Below are positions 39,849 to 50,045 of a stretch of DNA of 64,000 nt, in pieces; the stretch's first letter is position 1, and each line of letters starts with the position of its first letter. The notes beneath the pieces are model-generated. The model saw nothing but the letters and a program-made list of their open reading frames with translations, made no database searches and was not told the origin of the DNA. Source of the DNA: Qipengyuania sp. (lineage in GTDB: Bacteria > Pseudomonadota > Alphaproteobacteria > Sphingomonadales > Sphingomonadaceae); contig JAIETR010000007.1 in NCBI GenBank assembly GCA_019745075.1, positions 1-64,000 of the forward strand. Direction: 5' to 3'. Made by a program: the position numbers and the translations under genes.

Positions 39849-40220
39849 CTATTCCTCCACCGCCCGCACCAGCCGCCGTTCCATGGGTGCGAGGACGCCG
39901 GCGAGCTCATGCCCCCGCTTCAACACCTGACCGTGCTCGCCGAACAGCGTCCACATGCCTTGGCGGGCGCGGAGCGCGGGGCGTTTCTCGACGCGCGCCT
40001 GCGGGTTCTCCGCGGCGCGGCGGAAGGCGGCGAAAGCGGCGAAATCGCGGGTGAAATCCATCGCGTAATCCCGCCATTCGCCCGCGGCGACCATGCGCCC
40101 GTAGAGATCGAGGATGCGGGTCAGTTCCTCCCGCGTGAAGCCGATCTGGCCGGGGGCGGAGCGCGGAAACCCACCTGGAAAGGGCACCACCGATCCACCG
40201 CCACCACCCGGCTGGCTCAA
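39849..40220 (-). CDS. DUF2794 domain protein
   Basis: A 123-residue protein of the alphaproteobacterial DUF2794 family, function unknown. The family block ([20 protein letters not shown], then EWRDYAMDF) is clear, followed by a basic central region ([20 protein letters not shown]). The N-terminus is Gly/Pro-rich. It overlaps the upstream cysE by four bases, so it is translated together with it. Confidence 0.85.
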   Translation of the reverse strand: MSQPGGGGGSVVPFPGGFPRSAPGQIGFTREELTRILDLYGRMVAAGEWRDYAMDFTRDFAAFAAFRRAAENPQARVEKRPALRARQGMWTLFGEHGQVLKRGHELAGVLAPMERRLVRAVEE

Positions 40221-40939
40221 TTATCGGTCCCGCTGAGCTGTTCCGATAACTCCGCCTCCACCTGCGACTCCAACCGTGACCGCGCGGTTTCACGCAGCGC
40301 GGCAATCTCGGCGCGCATCTCGCTCAATTGCTGCTCCAGGGCCTCGACGCGGCCCATGTCCGGCTCGCAGGGCTCGTTGCATGGCGTGCCATAAGGGACG
40401 AATTCGCGCACGTACTCCTCGACCGGGATCAGTGCGCTCCGCGCCTTCAGCCCGATCATCGTCGCGCCTTCGGGCACGTCGTCGGTGACCACGGCATTGG
40501 CGCCGATGCGCGCGCGTTCGCCCACCGTGATCGGACCGATCACCTGCGCTCCAGAACCGATGATCACATTGTCGCGGATCGTCGGGTGGCGCTTGCCGCC
40601 GACCCCGCTCGTCGGATTGGTGCCCCCCAGCGTCACGCACTGGTAGATGGTCACATTATCGCCGATCTGGGCCGTCTCGCCGATCACGGTGAAGCCGTGG
40701 TCGATGAAAAAGTTTCGCCCGATCCTGGCGCCGGGATGGATGTCGATCGCGGTCAGGAAGCGCCCGGCGTGATTGATCACCCGTGCCAGCAGGAACAGCT
40801 CGGCCTCGTAAAGCCAATGCGCGAGGCGGTGGAACGCGACCGCCCAGACGCCCGGATAGGTCAGGATTTCCCAGCGCGAGCGCGGCGAGGGATCGCGCGC
40901 GCGAACGCTGTCGAGATAGGCCCTCAACCGGTCGAACAT
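40217..40939 (-). CDS. cysE: Serine O-acetyltransferase
   Basis: A 240-residue enzyme that acetylates L-serine in cysteine synthesis. After a helical N-domain comes a left-handed beta-helix with [33 protein letters not shown] and TLGG (residues ~82-115), the EpsC-type active-site pattern. The C-terminus is extended, with two cysteines ([11 protein letters not shown]) and a predicted coiled coil ([20 protein letters not shown]). It is followed by DUF2794 with a four-base overlap and lies 29 bases after hdaA on the same strand. Confidence 0.93.
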   Translation of the reverse strand: MFDRLRAYLDSVRARDPSPRSRWEILTYPGVWAVAFHRLAHWLYEAELFLLARVINHAGRFLTAIDIHPGARIGRNFFIDHGFTVIGETAQIGDNVTIYQCVTLGGTNPTSGVGGKRHPTIRDNVIIGSGAQVIGPITVGERARIGANAVVTDDVPEGATMIGLKARSALIPVEEYVREFVPYGTPCNEPCEPDMGRVEALEQQLSEMRAEIAALRETARSRLESQVEAELSEQLSGTDN

Positions 40940-40968
40940 CGTGAGCCTAGCCTCCCACTAAAGCGCGC

Positions 40969-41577
40969 TCAAAGCAAGCGGCCCTGCTCGGGCCCCTGCA
41001 CCGCTTCGAGCGCGTCGCGCCACAGCGAGATGGTGGCGGGCGCCTGGCGTTCAAGCGAAATCCGGTCGATCGCCTCGACCACCGCCTCGACCGCGGCGTG
41101 GCTTCGCTCGATCCGGGGCGCCAGATAGGCGGCCGCTCCCTCGCCCAGGACCAGCCGCCGCTGCTCGGCATGGGCGGACAGCAGCTCGGCGATCTGCGCA
41201 TCGTCGGGCGCGCCGATGGCCAGCTGGAGCGAACCCCCGAGCCGCGATGCCAGATCGGGCAAACCGATGCGCCATCCGGGCGCGGCGGTCATCAGGAGCG
41301 GGCGGTCATTCTCCTGCGCGCGATTCCAGGCATGAAACAGCTCCGCTTCATCGCTCGAATGCGCATCGTCGAACGCCTCGCCCGCGCCGCTGCCCGCGAA
41401 CCAGCCCGCCAGCAGCGATTTTCCAGAGCGCGGCGGTCCGAGCAGCACGGCGGTGCGAAAGGGCCAGCGCGAGGGATCGCGCAACGCTTCGATCACCGCG
41501 CGGTTCGCCTCTCCGACGACGATCCGCACGGGCTCGGCAGCCCCGCGGACATCGAGCGGGAGAGCAATCTGGGTCAT
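40969..41577 (-). CDS. hdaA: HdaA, regulatory inactivator of DnaA
   Basis: A 202-residue AAA+-like protein that, with the sliding clamp, promotes hydrolysis of DnaA-bound ATP and prevents over-initiation. The N-terminus MTQIALPLD contains the clamp-binding QxxLPL-type motif at residues 3-8. A P-loop variant GPPRSGKSLLA follows at ~47-57, then the DnaA-like domain. Length and genomic order next to purM, divergent, are as in other sphingomonads. Start ATG at 41577. Confidence 0.88.
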   Translation of the reverse strand: MTQIALPLDVRGAAEPVRIVVGEANRAVIEALRDPSRWPFRTAVLLGPPRSGKSLLAGWFAGSGAGEAFDDAHSSDEAELFHAWNRAQENDRPLLMTAAPGWRIGLPDLASRLGGSLQLAIGAPDDAQIAELLSAHAEQRRLVLGEGAAAYLAPRIERSHAAVEAVVEAIDRISLERQAPATISLWRDALEAVQGPEQGRLL

Positions 41578-41593
41578 CGAACGCGGGCCGCCG

Positions 41594-42865
41594 TCAGCGG
41601 CTGATCGACAAGCCGCCGCCGGCCTCGCGCACGGTGAAGCCGCGCGCCCGCAGCGCCTCCGCGAGCTCGGCGGCGCCGCCGGCGAAGGTCACGCGCATGA
41701 GCGAGGTGCCGCCCAGCGCGAGGCTAGTCGTCGCGGCGCCGCGAACCCCCGGCGTCGCGCGGACCGCCCCCACCGCCGCATCGACCGAAGCCGGGTCGGG
41801 GGTGGCGAACTGGACCGTCACGATGGTGATGGCGGCCGGCGTCGCGGCCGGAGCAGGCGTCCCGGTTTCGCCCGGGAGCGGCGTCTCCACGCCCAACTCG
41901 CCCGCGCGCGCCGCCTCCTCGCGCGCGGCGATGGCGCGGCCCTGCTCGATCAGCGCCTGCACCTCGGCGGGCAGCACCGGGGTTTCGAGATCGAGCGTCG
42001 GGTCGGGCCGGAGCCGGCCGGCGTCGAGCGCGTGGGTGTAGATGGCGTCGAAGCGCTGCGCCGCCTGCGCGAGCATGGCGGGCAGATGCGCCGGGCTCGT
42101 CGCCCGCAGCGTGAATTCGCCCAGCCAGCTGTTGTCCGGGCCATAGCGGGCGGTGAAGCGCCCGGTTACCGGCCCACCCGGGTAATCGTAATCGAGCCGC
42201 GCGATCGCGATGAGGACATCGGAAGCGCCGAACTGGTCAAGCACATTGCGCCACCACAACCGGCTGCGGCGGCCCGCCTGGCCATAGGTGATGAGCAGCG
42301 AATCTCCGCCCGCGCCCGAGGGGCGGACATATTCGATCCGGCTCGCCCCGGTCTGGTATTCGGCCCAGGCGCGCTGCCACGGGTTGCGGCGCTCGAACAC
42401 CGTCTCGGTGCCCGCGGTCACGGTGACGGGGATCAGCAGCAGCGGGGCCGAGCGCGCGACCTCGCCCTCGCCGCCCAGGTATCCGCTCGCCCGCGCCCGA
42501 TCGAAGATCACGCCGAGCCGCGCGATGTAGCGCCTGGGGCCAAGCTGCTCGCTCTCAATGACGATCGAGGACACCATCGAGCCGAGCTGTCCGTCGGACA
42601 GCCTGGGCCCGCCGATCCCGGCCCAGGCGAGCCGCGCCGCTTCCCGCCAGCCGTTCTCGCGCGCTTCCTGCGGCGTGTCGCCCTTGGCATCGACCGCGAT
42701 GCCGGAAACGCGGATGTCGCGCGAGGCGGCCACGGGCGCGATCCCGCGATCGCCCTCGATCTGCGCCCAGGCCGCGAGCGCCACGAGCAAGGCCAGTGCC
42801 AGCGCGGCGAACATTCCCACCTGCCTGCCGGTGAGCGTCGGAAAGGGTCGGGAAAGCGTCCGCAT
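41594..42865 (-). CDS. Membrane-anchored or exported protein, DUF2066-like, function unknown
   Basis: A 423-residue protein with one N-terminal hydrophobic segment ([18 protein letters not shown], residues ~16-33). The following block ([22 protein letters not shown]) resembles the start of DUF2066 proteins, but I am not certain of the family. The last ~80 residues form a small alpha/beta unit ([34 protein letters not shown]) resembling a ferredoxin-like or HMA fold without a metal-binding CxxC. It precedes hdaA by 16 bases on the same strand, so the two are probably co-transcribed. It diverges from purM. Confidence 0.65.
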   Translation of the reverse strand: MRTLSRPFPTLTGRQVGMFAALALALLVALAAWAQIEGDRGIAPVAASRDIRVSGIAVDAKGDTPQEARENGWREAARLAWAGIGGPRLSDGQLGSMVSSIVIESEQLGPRRYIARLGVIFDRARASGYLGGEGEVARSAPLLLIPVTVTAGTETVFERRNPWQRAWAEYQTGASRIEYVRPSGAGGDSLLITYGQAGRRSRLWWRNVLDQFGASDVLIAIARLDYDYPGGPVTGRFTARYGPDNSWLGEFTLRATSPAHLPAMLAQAAQRFDAIYTHALDAGRLRPDPTLDLETPVLPAEVQALIEQGRAIAAREEAARAGELGVETPLPGETGTPAPAATPAAITIVTVQFATPDPASVDAAVGAVRATPGVRGAATTSLALGGTSLMRVTFAGGAAELAEALRARGFTVREAGGGLSISR

Positions 42866-42935
42866 GGGAATTCGGCGGCGCTTTTGCCCAATGCGTTCTG
42901 GAAAACCAAGGCCGAATAAGTATGGCGTGGCTGCG

Positions 42936-44039
42936 ATGGCCGAGAATCCACCCCCCGCCGCCTACACCTATGCCGACGCCGGCGTGTCGATCGATGCCGG
43001 CAACGCGCTGGTCAAGGCGATCGCGCCGCTGGTGCGGTCCACGCGCAGACCGGGCGCCGATGCCGAGATCGGGGGCTTCGGCGGCTTCTTCGATCCCAAG
43101 GCCGCCGGCTACCGCGATCCGCTGCTGGTCGCCGCCAATGACGGCGTTGGCACCAAGCTCAAGCTCGCCATCGACAGCGGGCGGCACGACAGCGTGGGCA
43201 TCGATCTCGTCGCGATGTGCGCCAACGATCTGATCGTGCAGGGCGCGGAACCGCTGTTCTTCCTCGATTATTTCGCCACCGGGAAGCTCGAGACCGGGGT
43301 GGCCGAGCAGGTGGTCGCCGGCATCGCCGAAGGCTGCCGACAGGCCGGCTGCGCGCTGATCGGGGGCGAGACCGCCGAGATGCCGGGCATGTATGCACCG
43401 GGCGACTACGACTTGGCCGGCTTCTGCGTCGGCGCGGTCGAGCGCGGCGAGCAGCTCACCGGCGAGCGCGTGGCGCCGGGCATGGTGCTGCTCGGCCTCG
43501 CCAGCTCCGGAGTCCATTCGAACGGCTATTCGCTGGTGCGGCGGCTGGCGGCGGACAAGGGCTGGAAGCTCGAGTGCCCGGCGCTGTTCGATACCGACCG
43601 GCTGCTGATCGAGGCACTGCTCGAACCGACGCGAATCTATGTGAAGAGCCTGCTGCCCGAGCTTCGCGCCGGGCGGATCGCCGCGCTGGCGCATATCACC
43701 GGCGGCGGCCTGCTCGAGAACATCCCGCGCGTGCTGCCCCGGCGCGCGCATGCGGTGGTGGATGCGGATGCGTGGGAGCAGCCGCGGCTGATGGCCTTCC
43801 TCCAGGCGCAAGGCAACATCGCGCCGGGCGAGATGGCGCGCACCTTCAACTGCGGCGTGGGCATGGTGCTGGCGGTCGAGGAAGGCGATGCCGGGGCTGT
43901 CACGAAAGCACTCGAGGCGGCGGGCGAAACGGTCCTGACGGTTGGCCGGATCGAGGAAGGCGCGCGCGGCTGCACCGTGCGCGGCTCGGCGGGCACCTGG
44001 TCGGCGCGCGAGGACTGGACCGCGAGCCACCGTGGCTGA
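42936..44039 (+). CDS. purM: Phosphoribosylformylglycinamidine cyclo-ligase
   Basis: A 367-residue AIR synthetase of purine biosynthesis. Clear signatures: [14 protein letters not shown] at the N-terminus, [14 protein letters not shown] (~68-81), [18 protein letters not shown] and [13 protein letters not shown]. The ATG at 42936 was chosen by family alignment; a longer upstream frame lies antisense to the DUF2066-like gene. Its stop overlaps the purN start. Confidence 0.96.
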   Translation: MAENPPPAAYTYADAGVSIDAGNALVKAIAPLVRSTRRPGADAEIGGFGGFFDPKAAGYRDPLLVAANDGVGTKLKLAIDSGRHDSVGIDLVAMCANDLIVQGAEPLFFLDYFATGKLETGVAEQVVAGIAEGCRQAGCALIGGETAEMPGMYAPGDYDLAGFCVGAVERGEQLTGERVAPGMVLLGLASSGVHSNGYSLVRRLAADKGWKLECPALFDTDRLLIEALLEPTRIYVKSLLPELRAGRIAALAHITGGGLLENIPRVLPRRAHAVVDADAWEQPRLMAFLQAQGNIAPGEMARTFNCGVGMVLAVEEGDAGAVTKALEAAGETVLTVGRIEEGARGCTVRGSAGTWSAREDWTASHRG

Positions 44040-45015
44040 ACAGGCCCCCGAAAGAGCGAAGGTCGCGGTGTTCATCTCGGGCGCCGGCTCGAACATGGCG
44101 GCGCTGCTCTATGCGAGCCGGCTGCCCGATTGCCCCTACGAGATCGTGTTGGTGGCCAGCAACGATCCAGCCGCGCCCGGCCTCGCGCTCGCCGAAGCGG
44201 AGGGCGTCGCCACTTTCGCCCATCGGAACAGGGGCCTGGCGCGCGCCGAGCACGAGGCGATGCTGGACCAAGCCGCGCGCGACGCGGGCGCCGACTATAT
44301 CGCGCTGGCCGGCTACATGCGCATCCTCACGCCCGAGACGGTCGCGCGCTGGCAGGGTCGGATGCTCAACATCCATCCCTCGCTGCTGCCCAAATACACC
44401 GGGCTCGACACGCATGCGCGCGCGATCGCGGCGAGGGACAGCCACGCCGGCGTTTCGGTTCATCTCGTGACCGACGACCTCGATGGCGGCGAGGTGCTGG
44501 GGCAGATCCGGGTCGCCATCCGCGCCGACGACACGTCCGAGGCATTGGCAAAGCGCGTGCTCCTGGCCGAGCACCAGCTCTACCCGCGCGTGCTCGCGGA
44601 CTATGTCTCGCGGGACAGCGACCCGGCACATCTGCTCGCCAGGGTGCGGGGCCTGGCGCTCGCTTTGCCCGAAACCCATGAGCGGGAGAGCCACGGGTCG
44701 GCTGGCTTTCGCGTCGGTAGCGAAAAATCGGGCAAGTTCTTCGCCTATTTCAGCGACCGGCACCACGGCACACCGCATATCGCCCTGCTGGTGAAGGCCG
44801 GCGGCATGGACGAGCTCGAAGGCCTGGTCGAAGACCAGCCGCAGGCCTATTTCAAGCCGGCCTACTACGGGGCGGGCGGCTGGATCGGCGTCATCCTCAA
44901 CCGGCCGGGGCTCGACTGGGGCAATGTCGGCGAGTGGCTGGCGCGAAGCTGGCGCGCGGTCGCGCCGGCGCGCCTCACCCGACCGATGAACGCAGCGGAC
45001 GCCTTTTTAGACTAA
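44032..45015 (+). CDS. purN: Phosphoribosylglycinamide formyltransferase fused to a MmcQ/YjbR domain
   Basis: A 327-residue protein in two parts. Residues ~1-195 are GAR transformylase Pur[16 protein letters not shown], and the catalytic segments [16 protein letters not shown] and [12 protein letters not shown]. Residues ~200-327 match the MmcQ/YjbR (CyaY-like) fold: [41 protein letters not shown] and [11 protein letters not shown] start at 44032 overlaps the purM stop by eight bases, so the two purine genes are coupled. The fusion brings an extra domain of unclear role. It converges on an NTF2-like gene with a four-base overlap. Confidence 0.92.
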   Translation: MAEQAPERAKVAVFISGAGSNMAALLYASRLPDCPYEIVLVASNDPAAPGLALAEAEGVATFAHRNRGLARAEHEAMLDQAARDAGADYIALAGYMRILTPETVARWQGRMLNIHPSLLPKYTGLDTHARAIAARDSHAGVSVHLVTDDLDGGEVLGQIRVAIRADDTSEALAKRVLLAEHQLYPRVLADYVSRDSDPAHLLARVRGLALALPETHERESHGSAGFRVGSEKSGKFFAYFSDRHHGTPHIALLVKAGGMDELEGLVEDQPQAYFKPAYYGAGGWIGVILNRPGLDWGNVGEWLARSWRAVAPARLTRPMNAADAFLD

Positions 45016-45467
45016 GTCCCCGGCTCGTCCTCTTCCAGCTCCGGCTTTTCCGCGGCGCGATCCGCCATGCCGCGGGTGTGCTCGGGCGACAGCATCCGCG
45101 ACATCGGCGGCGGGCCGCCCTCCGCCCAGGCCTGATATTCGGCGATTTTTCCATCGCGAACCAGCACCTGCCACACCGCGCGGCGATTGGGGCCGAACTG
45201 GCGGCTGTTGACGCGCCCCGTCATCAGGACATGCGGTTCGCGCCAGTCCATCCGATCGACCTCGATGCCGAAATCGGGGTCGACCGCGATCAGCGAGCGG
45301 AGCGCGGCGATGACCTTGTCGCGCCCGGTCACGCCTTCGCGCCAGCTGTCGATATAGGTGAAGTCCTCGGTCAGCAGGGTTTCGAGCGTCTCGACGTCAT
45401 GCGCGTTGAGCGCAGCGACGAATCGCTCGACAAGCGTCTTTTCGCGCCGAGAACGACCCCACAGCAC
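45012..45467 (-). CDS. SnoaL/NTF2-like fold protein
   Basis: A 151-residue protein of the NTF2-like superfamily. The pattern VERFVAALNAHDVETLETLL, then LLTEDFTYIDSWREGVTGRD and REPHVLMTGRVN, is characteristic of the cone-shaped fold used by small isomerases, hydrolases and binding proteins. The C-terminal ~30 residues are acidic and probably disordered. GTG start at 45467. No substrate can be named. It lies downstream of the TonB receptor gene by 75 bases on the same strand. Confidence 0.78.
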   Translation of the reverse strand: MLWGRSRREKTLVERFVAALNAHDVETLETLLTEDFTYIDSWREGVTGRDKVIAALRSLIAVDPDFGIEVDRMDWREPHVLMTGRVNSRQFGPNRRAVWQVLVRDGKIAEYQAWAEGGPPPMSRMLSPEHTRGMADRAAEKPELEEDEPGT

Positions 45468-45542
45468 GCGCGGCGTGTATCACGTTCGCGCTCGAGGCGT
45501 TACTGCAAATGTTGACGGGGAAGCCCCCAGCCATTCTCGCCC

Positions 45543-47882
45543 TCAGAACGCATAACCCAGAGTCACGCCATAGGTGCGCGGCGGCATCAGCGTGCCCCCG
45601 ATGGTGCGGCTGGTCGAGACCGCGAAGCTGCCCGCCCACACCAGCTCGTCGGTGATGTTCTTGACGAAGGCATTGGCCGACCAGCGCCCGTCGGCGGTTT
45701 CGTAGCGGACATTGCCGTCGAGCATGATGTAGGCCTCCTGCGCCATCCGCGGATCGGCGAATTCGGTGTGGAACTGCTTCGAGCGGTAGGCGAAGTTGGA
45801 GGCCAGCGTGACGGTCCCGGTATTTCCCAGATCGATCTCGTAGCGGGGATTGAGGTTGAGGCTCCAGTCGGGCGACATGCGGGTCGGATTGCCCGACAGG
45901 TCCTTGAGCAGCTGCGAGGCGACCGCGCCCGGCGCGAACAGCCGCGCGTCGAGCGGGTCGGCGGCGAAGAAGTTGGTGAAGCGCGAGTGGAGATAGGCGA
46001 GCGAAGCGTTGAGCGCGAACGCCTGCGTCGGTCGCCACAACACCTCCAGTTCCGCGCCATAGGCCTCGCTGCTCGCCGCATTGGTCAGGTTGCTGACGAA
46101 GAACGGCGGGGTCGGAATTGGGCGAGTAAGCGAAAACTGCCCGTTCTTGAGCGTGTAGTAGAACACCGCCAGGTTCGCATCGAGCGTGCCGCCGGTATAC
46201 TTGCCCCCGACTTCGAACGCCTCGACCTTTTCGGGCTCGACGAAGGGTTGCGGCTGATTGACCGACAACCGCCGGGTCGAACCGATCTCAGCGGTCCCGC
46301 TCTTGAACGCGCGCGACCAGTTTCCGTAGACCAGCAGATCGCCGCTCGGGCGCCACTCAAAGCCGGCCGAGGGCGAGAAATCCTCGAAATTCCGCCGCGT
46401 ATCGAATTGCAGCGGATCGAGCACGAAGCCCGTCGCCGCGGAGCCGATGCCGCTGTTGTTCCGCAGACGCCGGGTTTCGGCGCTGACCCGCGCCCCGCCC
46501 TTGAGCGAGAACTCGGGCGACAGATCATAGGTTACATTGGCGTAGAGCGCGCCCGCATCGACCGTCAACCTGCCATCGAACTGCACCCGCAGCGGATCGG
46601 TGTTGGCGAGCACGTCGAAACCGATGTGATTTTCGACCCGGATCCACTCCTTGAGAAAGAAGGCGCCGAACACGCCGTGGAACGGGCCCGCTTCGATATT
46701 GGCCTGGAACTCCTGGCTGGCCTGATTTTCGAACACCGGCTGCCAATGGTTGGCGCTGGTCCTGAGCGGACTGGTCTGGGCGAGCGGGTATCCCAGATAG
46801 GTCGACATGTCGAAATCGTGGAAGAAGATCGAGTCGAAGCTCCGGTAGGAGGTGAGCGACTTGAGCTGGAGCTGATCGATCGGGTCCCAGGTGCCGATCA
46901 TCGTCAGCGACCACTGCTTGCGGTCGTTGATCGGATCGAAATTGGTGGCGAGGTTGCGGACATTGCTGGCGAAGCGCGCCTGCGATCCGTCGGCGTTGGT
47001 GCGCTGGCCGAGCGAGCTGAGCCCGTCGTTGGCGGGATTGGCGTCGGTCAGCACGCCGGGGAAGGACAGCGAACGGAACTTGATCGCCAGCGAACGGTCG
47101 TTCTCGCGGTGATATTCCCCGGTGAACAGCAGCGAGGTGGTGTCGGTCGGCAGCAGCTCGAGATGCGCGCGGGCGGACAGCTGGTCGGAATTGTCGATGT
47201 CGTTGCCGGTGAACTCGTTGATGCCATAGCCATCGCGGTCGATCTTCTGGACCGCGATCCGCGCGCGGATGCGGTCGGTGATCGGACCCCCGATCGCGCC
47301 CTCCTCCATCAGCAGCAGATTGGGCCCGCCGATGGTGAAGCGGGCATAGCCTTCGAGGCTCGACGAGGGCTTTGCGGTGATCAGGTTTATCGTGCCGCCG
47401 GTGGCGTTGCGCCCATAGAGCGTGCCCTGCGGCCCGCGCAGCACCTCGACCCGCTCGAGATCGAAGAGCGAGCCGAGCTGGGCCTGCGGCAGGCTGACCA
47501 CCACGCCATCGACATGCAGCGCGACCGAGGGATCGACGCCGGGAAGCGAGCTCGACAGGCCGATGCCGCGGATGAACAGCTTGGCGAAATTGAAGTCGTT
47601 GCCGAAGCTGATGGAGGGGACGAGGTTCTGGAGCGCCTCGACATTGACGATGTTCTGCTCCTGCAAGGTTTCGGCCCCGACCGCCGAGACCGACAGCGAC
47701 ACCTCCGACAGCCGCTGTTCGCGCTTCTGCGCAGTGACGATGATCTCCTCGTTGGCCGGGGTGGGCTCCTCCGCCGCCGGCTGGTCCTGCGCCACCGCCG
47801 CGCCGGGAACCAGTGCCGTGGCAAGCGCGATCGCGGCTGCCCCCGCGAGATGGCTGGAGAGAATCGTCCGCTGCGCGATCAT
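45543..47882 (-). CDS. TonB-dependent outer-membrane receptor
   Basis: A 779-residue receptor. Signal peptide (residues ~1-31, ending AVAQ), a TonB-box region around EEIIVTAQKREQ, a plug domain (residues ~50-170) with VEVLRGPQGTLYGRNATGGTI, and a 22-strand barrel ending in Phe (YGVTLGYAF). The ATG at 47882 is chosen because the signal begins there. It diverges from an AraC-type regulator 135 bases away, which suggests that gene controls it. The ligand is unknown; sphingomonads use many such receptors for plant or aromatic compounds. Confidence 0.92.
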   Translation of the reverse strand: MIAQRTILSSHLAGAAAIALATALVPGAAVAQDQPAAEEPTPANEEIIVTAQKREQRLSEVSLSVSAVGAETLQEQNIVNVEALQNLVPSISFGNDFNFAKLFIRGIGLSSSLPGVDPSVALHVDGVVVSLPQAQLGSLFDLERVEVLRGPQGTLYGRNATGGTINLITAKPSSSLEGYARFTIGGPNLLLMEEGAIGGPITDRIRARIAVQKIDRDGYGINEFTGNDIDNSDQLSARAHLELLPTDTTSLLFTGEYHRENDRSLAIKFRSLSFPGVLTDANPANDGLSSLGQRTNADGSQARFASNVRNLATNFDPINDRKQWSLTMIGTWDPIDQLQLKSLTSYRSFDSIFFHDFDMSTYLGYPLAQTSPLRTSANHWQPVFENQASQEFQANIEAGPFHGVFGAFFLKEWIRVENHIGFDVLANTDPLRVQFDGRLTVDAGALYANVTYDLSPEFSLKGGARVSAETRRLRNNSGIGSAATGFVLDPLQFDTRRNFEDFSPSAGFEWRPSGDLLVYGNWSRAFKSGTAEIGSTRRLSVNQPQPFVEPEKVEAFEVGGKYTGGTLDANLAVFYYTLKNGQFSLTRPIPTPPFFVSNLTNAASSEAYGAELEVLWRPTQAFALNASLAYLHSRFTNFFAADPLDARLFAPGAVASQLLKDLSGNPTRMSPDWSLNLNPRYEIDLGNTGTVTLASNFAYRSKQFHTEFADPRMAQEAYIMLDGNVRYETADGRWSANAFVKNITDELVWAGSFAVSTSRTIGGTLMPPRTYGVTLGYAF

Positions 47883-48017
47883 GTCACCACTCCCTGTTGG
47901 CGCGCGGAACTGCCGCCCGCGTCCTGGCGGGAAATTGCCCCGCCAGCGGCCGCGCGGCAATCGACAAATTCGCCAAAGACTTGCACTTTTCGATCACGGC
48001 CATAGGGTGTGTTCGTT

Positions 48018-48917
48018 ATGCAGCAGCCACCCGGCATCCGCGAAGTGGGGCTTTTCGGCCAGGAGTCGTTCGCGGCCGGCGCGGATCTCATTCATGTCGA
48101 GACCATCGCCGCCAGCGCGCGGGTGCACGACTGGTCGATTTCCGCGCACCGCCATCCGACGCTGGTGCAGCTGGCGCTGGTCACCGACGGGGGCGCGGCG
48201 ATCGACACCGGCGGAGACCTGCGCCGTCCGCCCCTGCCGGCGCTGGTGGTGACGCCCTGCGACTGCCCGCATGCGTTCGAGTTCGATCCCGGGACCGGCG
48301 GCTGGGTGCTGTCGATCTCGGTCGAGCTGCTCGACGATCCGCGCCTGGGGGCGGTCGACCGCGACTATCTGCGCGGCGGCGCGCGGGCGAGCGTCGCCAC
48401 GCTCGCGGGCGCGCCGGAACGCGCCGCGCTGATCGACGGGCTGTTCCGCCACATAGCCGCGCGCGAGCTGCATTCGCAGGTGCCGGTCAATGCCGCGACC
48501 TGCGCCAGCGTGGCGCTGATCCTGGCGCTCGGGGTGGAGATGGTCCAGCGCCCCGAGAGCAGCTCGCCCCCGCTCGAGAGCGACCGGCGCGAGCTGTTCC
48601 GGCGCTTCATGACGCTGGTCGGCAAACGGCACCGCGAGAGCTGGACGATCCCCGAATACGCCGATGCGCTGGGCTGCAGCCAAGCGACGCTGACCCGCGT
48701 GTGCCGCGAATTCGGACGCCGGTCGCCGGCGCAGATCGTGATCGCCCGCCGGCTGATCGAGGCGCGGCGGCTGCTGACCTTCACCGACGCCAGCGTGGCC
48801 CGGATCGCGGACGCGCTCGGCTACCGCGACCCGGCCTATTTCGCGCGCAATTTCGCCAGCGGCGTGGGAATCAGCCCCGCCGCCTACCGCAAGCGCCACA
48901 TGCGCCGGGTGGCCTGA
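48018..48917 (+). CDS. AraC-family transcriptional regulator
   Basis: A 299-residue regulator. The N-terminal ~170 residues form a cupin-like sensing domain (WSISAHRHPTLVQLALVTDG), and the C-terminal ~100 residues hold two helix-turn-helix units (TIPEYADALGCSQATLTRVC and SVARIADALGYRDPAYFARNF) with the AraC signature GISPAAYRKRH. I chose the ATG at 48018 over a GTG nine bases upstream. It diverges from the TonB-dependent receptor gene, its most likely target. Confidence 0.9.
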   Translation: MQQPPGIREVGLFGQESFAAGADLIHVETIAASARVHDWSISAHRHPTLVQLALVTDGGAAIDTGGDLRRPPLPALVVTPCDCPHAFEFDPGTGGWVLSISVELLDDPRLGAVDRDYLRGGARASVATLAGAPERAALIDGLFRHIAARELHSQVPVNAATCASVALILALGVEMVQRPESSSPPLESDRRELFRRFMTLVGKRHRESWTIPEYADALGCSQATLTRVCREFGRRSPAQIVIARRLIEARRLLTFTDASVARIADALGYRDPAYFARNFASGVGISPAAYRKRHMRRVA

Positions 48918-48930
48918 ACGCCGGCGGGGA

Positions 48931-49353
48931 TCAGCCGGCGATCTCGTCGTCCCGAAAGAAGAACGCGATCTCGGTGGCCGCGTTGTCCTCGGAATCCGAG
49001 CCGTGGACCGAGTTCGCCTCGATGCCCTCGGCATAGGTCTTGCGGATGGTGCCCTCGGCGGCGTCCGCCGGGTTGGTCGCGCCCATGACGTCGCGGTTGG
49101 TCTTCACCGCGTCCTCTCCCTCGAGCACCTGCACCACCACCGGGCCGCTCGTCATGAAGTCGCACAGCTCGCCGTAGAACGGGCGTTCCTTGTGGACGGC
49201 GTAGAAGCCCTCGGCCTGCTGGCGGGTCATCCGGATGCGCTTGGAGGCGACGACGCGCAGGCCGGCATCCTCCAGCATCTTGGTGACCGCACCGGTCAGG
49301 TTGCGGCGCGTGGCGTCGGGCTTGATGATCGAAAAGGTGCGGGTGACCGCCAT
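48931..49353 (-). CDS. ndk: Nucleoside-diphosphate kinase
   Basis: A 140-residue enzyme balancing nucleoside triphosphates by phospho-His transfer. [13 protein letters not shown] at the N-terminus and the active-site histidine in [12 protein letters not shown] (about residue 118) are intact; length is standard. Single gene converging on the AraC regulator, with 13 bases between their stops. Confidence 0.97.
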   Translation of the reverse strand: MAVTRTFSIIKPDATRRNLTGAVTKMLEDAGLRVVASKRIRMTRQQAEGFYAVHKERPFYGELCDFMTSGPVVVQVLEGEDAVKTNRDVMGATNPADAAEGTIRKTYAEGIEANSVHGSDSEDNAATEIAFFFRDDEIAG

Positions 49354-49464
49354 GGGAAGCTCCAGAGAGGGGATAGCGATTGCGGAAAAGTCGCGGCGCT
49401 TTAGGCTGGCGGCGAAGGGCTTGCAAGCGGGGGCAAGGGGCGCGCGGTTGTGGCGGCGCGAGGG

Positions 49465-49965
49465 TTACGGACCGGCCGACGCGGCACGGTTCGCCGAAAT
49501 CTCGACGCGCGTGCCGGCGGGGCCTCGACGCGCCGCTATCGCCAGCTCGCCGCCGCCGCCGACAAGAGGCCCGCCGATGCTCGCGCGCTCCTCGCCCCCG
49601 AGATCGAGAGAAAGCGCGACGCCGGCGCCCCGAGCCTGGGCGCGGTAGAACAGCATGACCTCGGCGAGCGCGTCGGGCGTCTCGAACACCAGCAGCACGC
49701 GCCGCGCGCCGGCGCGCTCGACCACGGTGTTGGAGATCACCTGCGCGCCCGGATAGAGCGTGAAGCCGGGCGGGAGGTGGACCGGCACCCGCGGGCCCGA
49801 GCGCATGAGCGTGGCGGCTTCTCCCCGCGGCGCGATGCGCGCGCGCACCTCGCCGCTGCCGGGTTCGCGGCCGGAGCCCGCCGGCGCCGGCGAGGCATGC
49901 CGGTCGTCGGCGCGCTCGCGGCACCCCGCGAGTTGGACGGCGGCAAGGACCATGAGCCAGCGCAT
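49465..49965 (-). CDS. Predicted lipoprotein of unknown function
   Basis: A 166-residue protein with a short lipoprotein signal (MRWLMVLAAVQLAGC; lipobox LAGC at ~12-15). A Pro/Gly/Ala linker precedes a C-terminal ~120-residue domain with VHLPPGFTLYPGAQVIS and VLLVFETPDALAEVMLFYRAQ, a pattern also seen in small periplasmic proteins of sphingomonads, family not recognised. The start at 49965 was chosen for the signal. It stands alone upstream of ndk on the same strand. Confidence 0.65.
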   Translation of the reverse strand: MRWLMVLAAVQLAGCRERADDRHASPAPAGSGREPGSGEVRARIAPRGEAATLMRSGPRVPVHLPPGFTLYPGAQVISNTVVERAGARRVLLVFETPDALAEVMLFYRAQARGAGVALSLDLGGEERASIGGPLVGGGGELAIAARRGPAGTRVEISANRAASAGP

Positions 49966-50045
49966 GTCTGCCTGAACGCGCGAAGAGGCAATCGGCGCCC
50001 TTCGCCACCGGGGGCGGAAGGCGCGGCTCTTCTGCTTTGGCCGGT

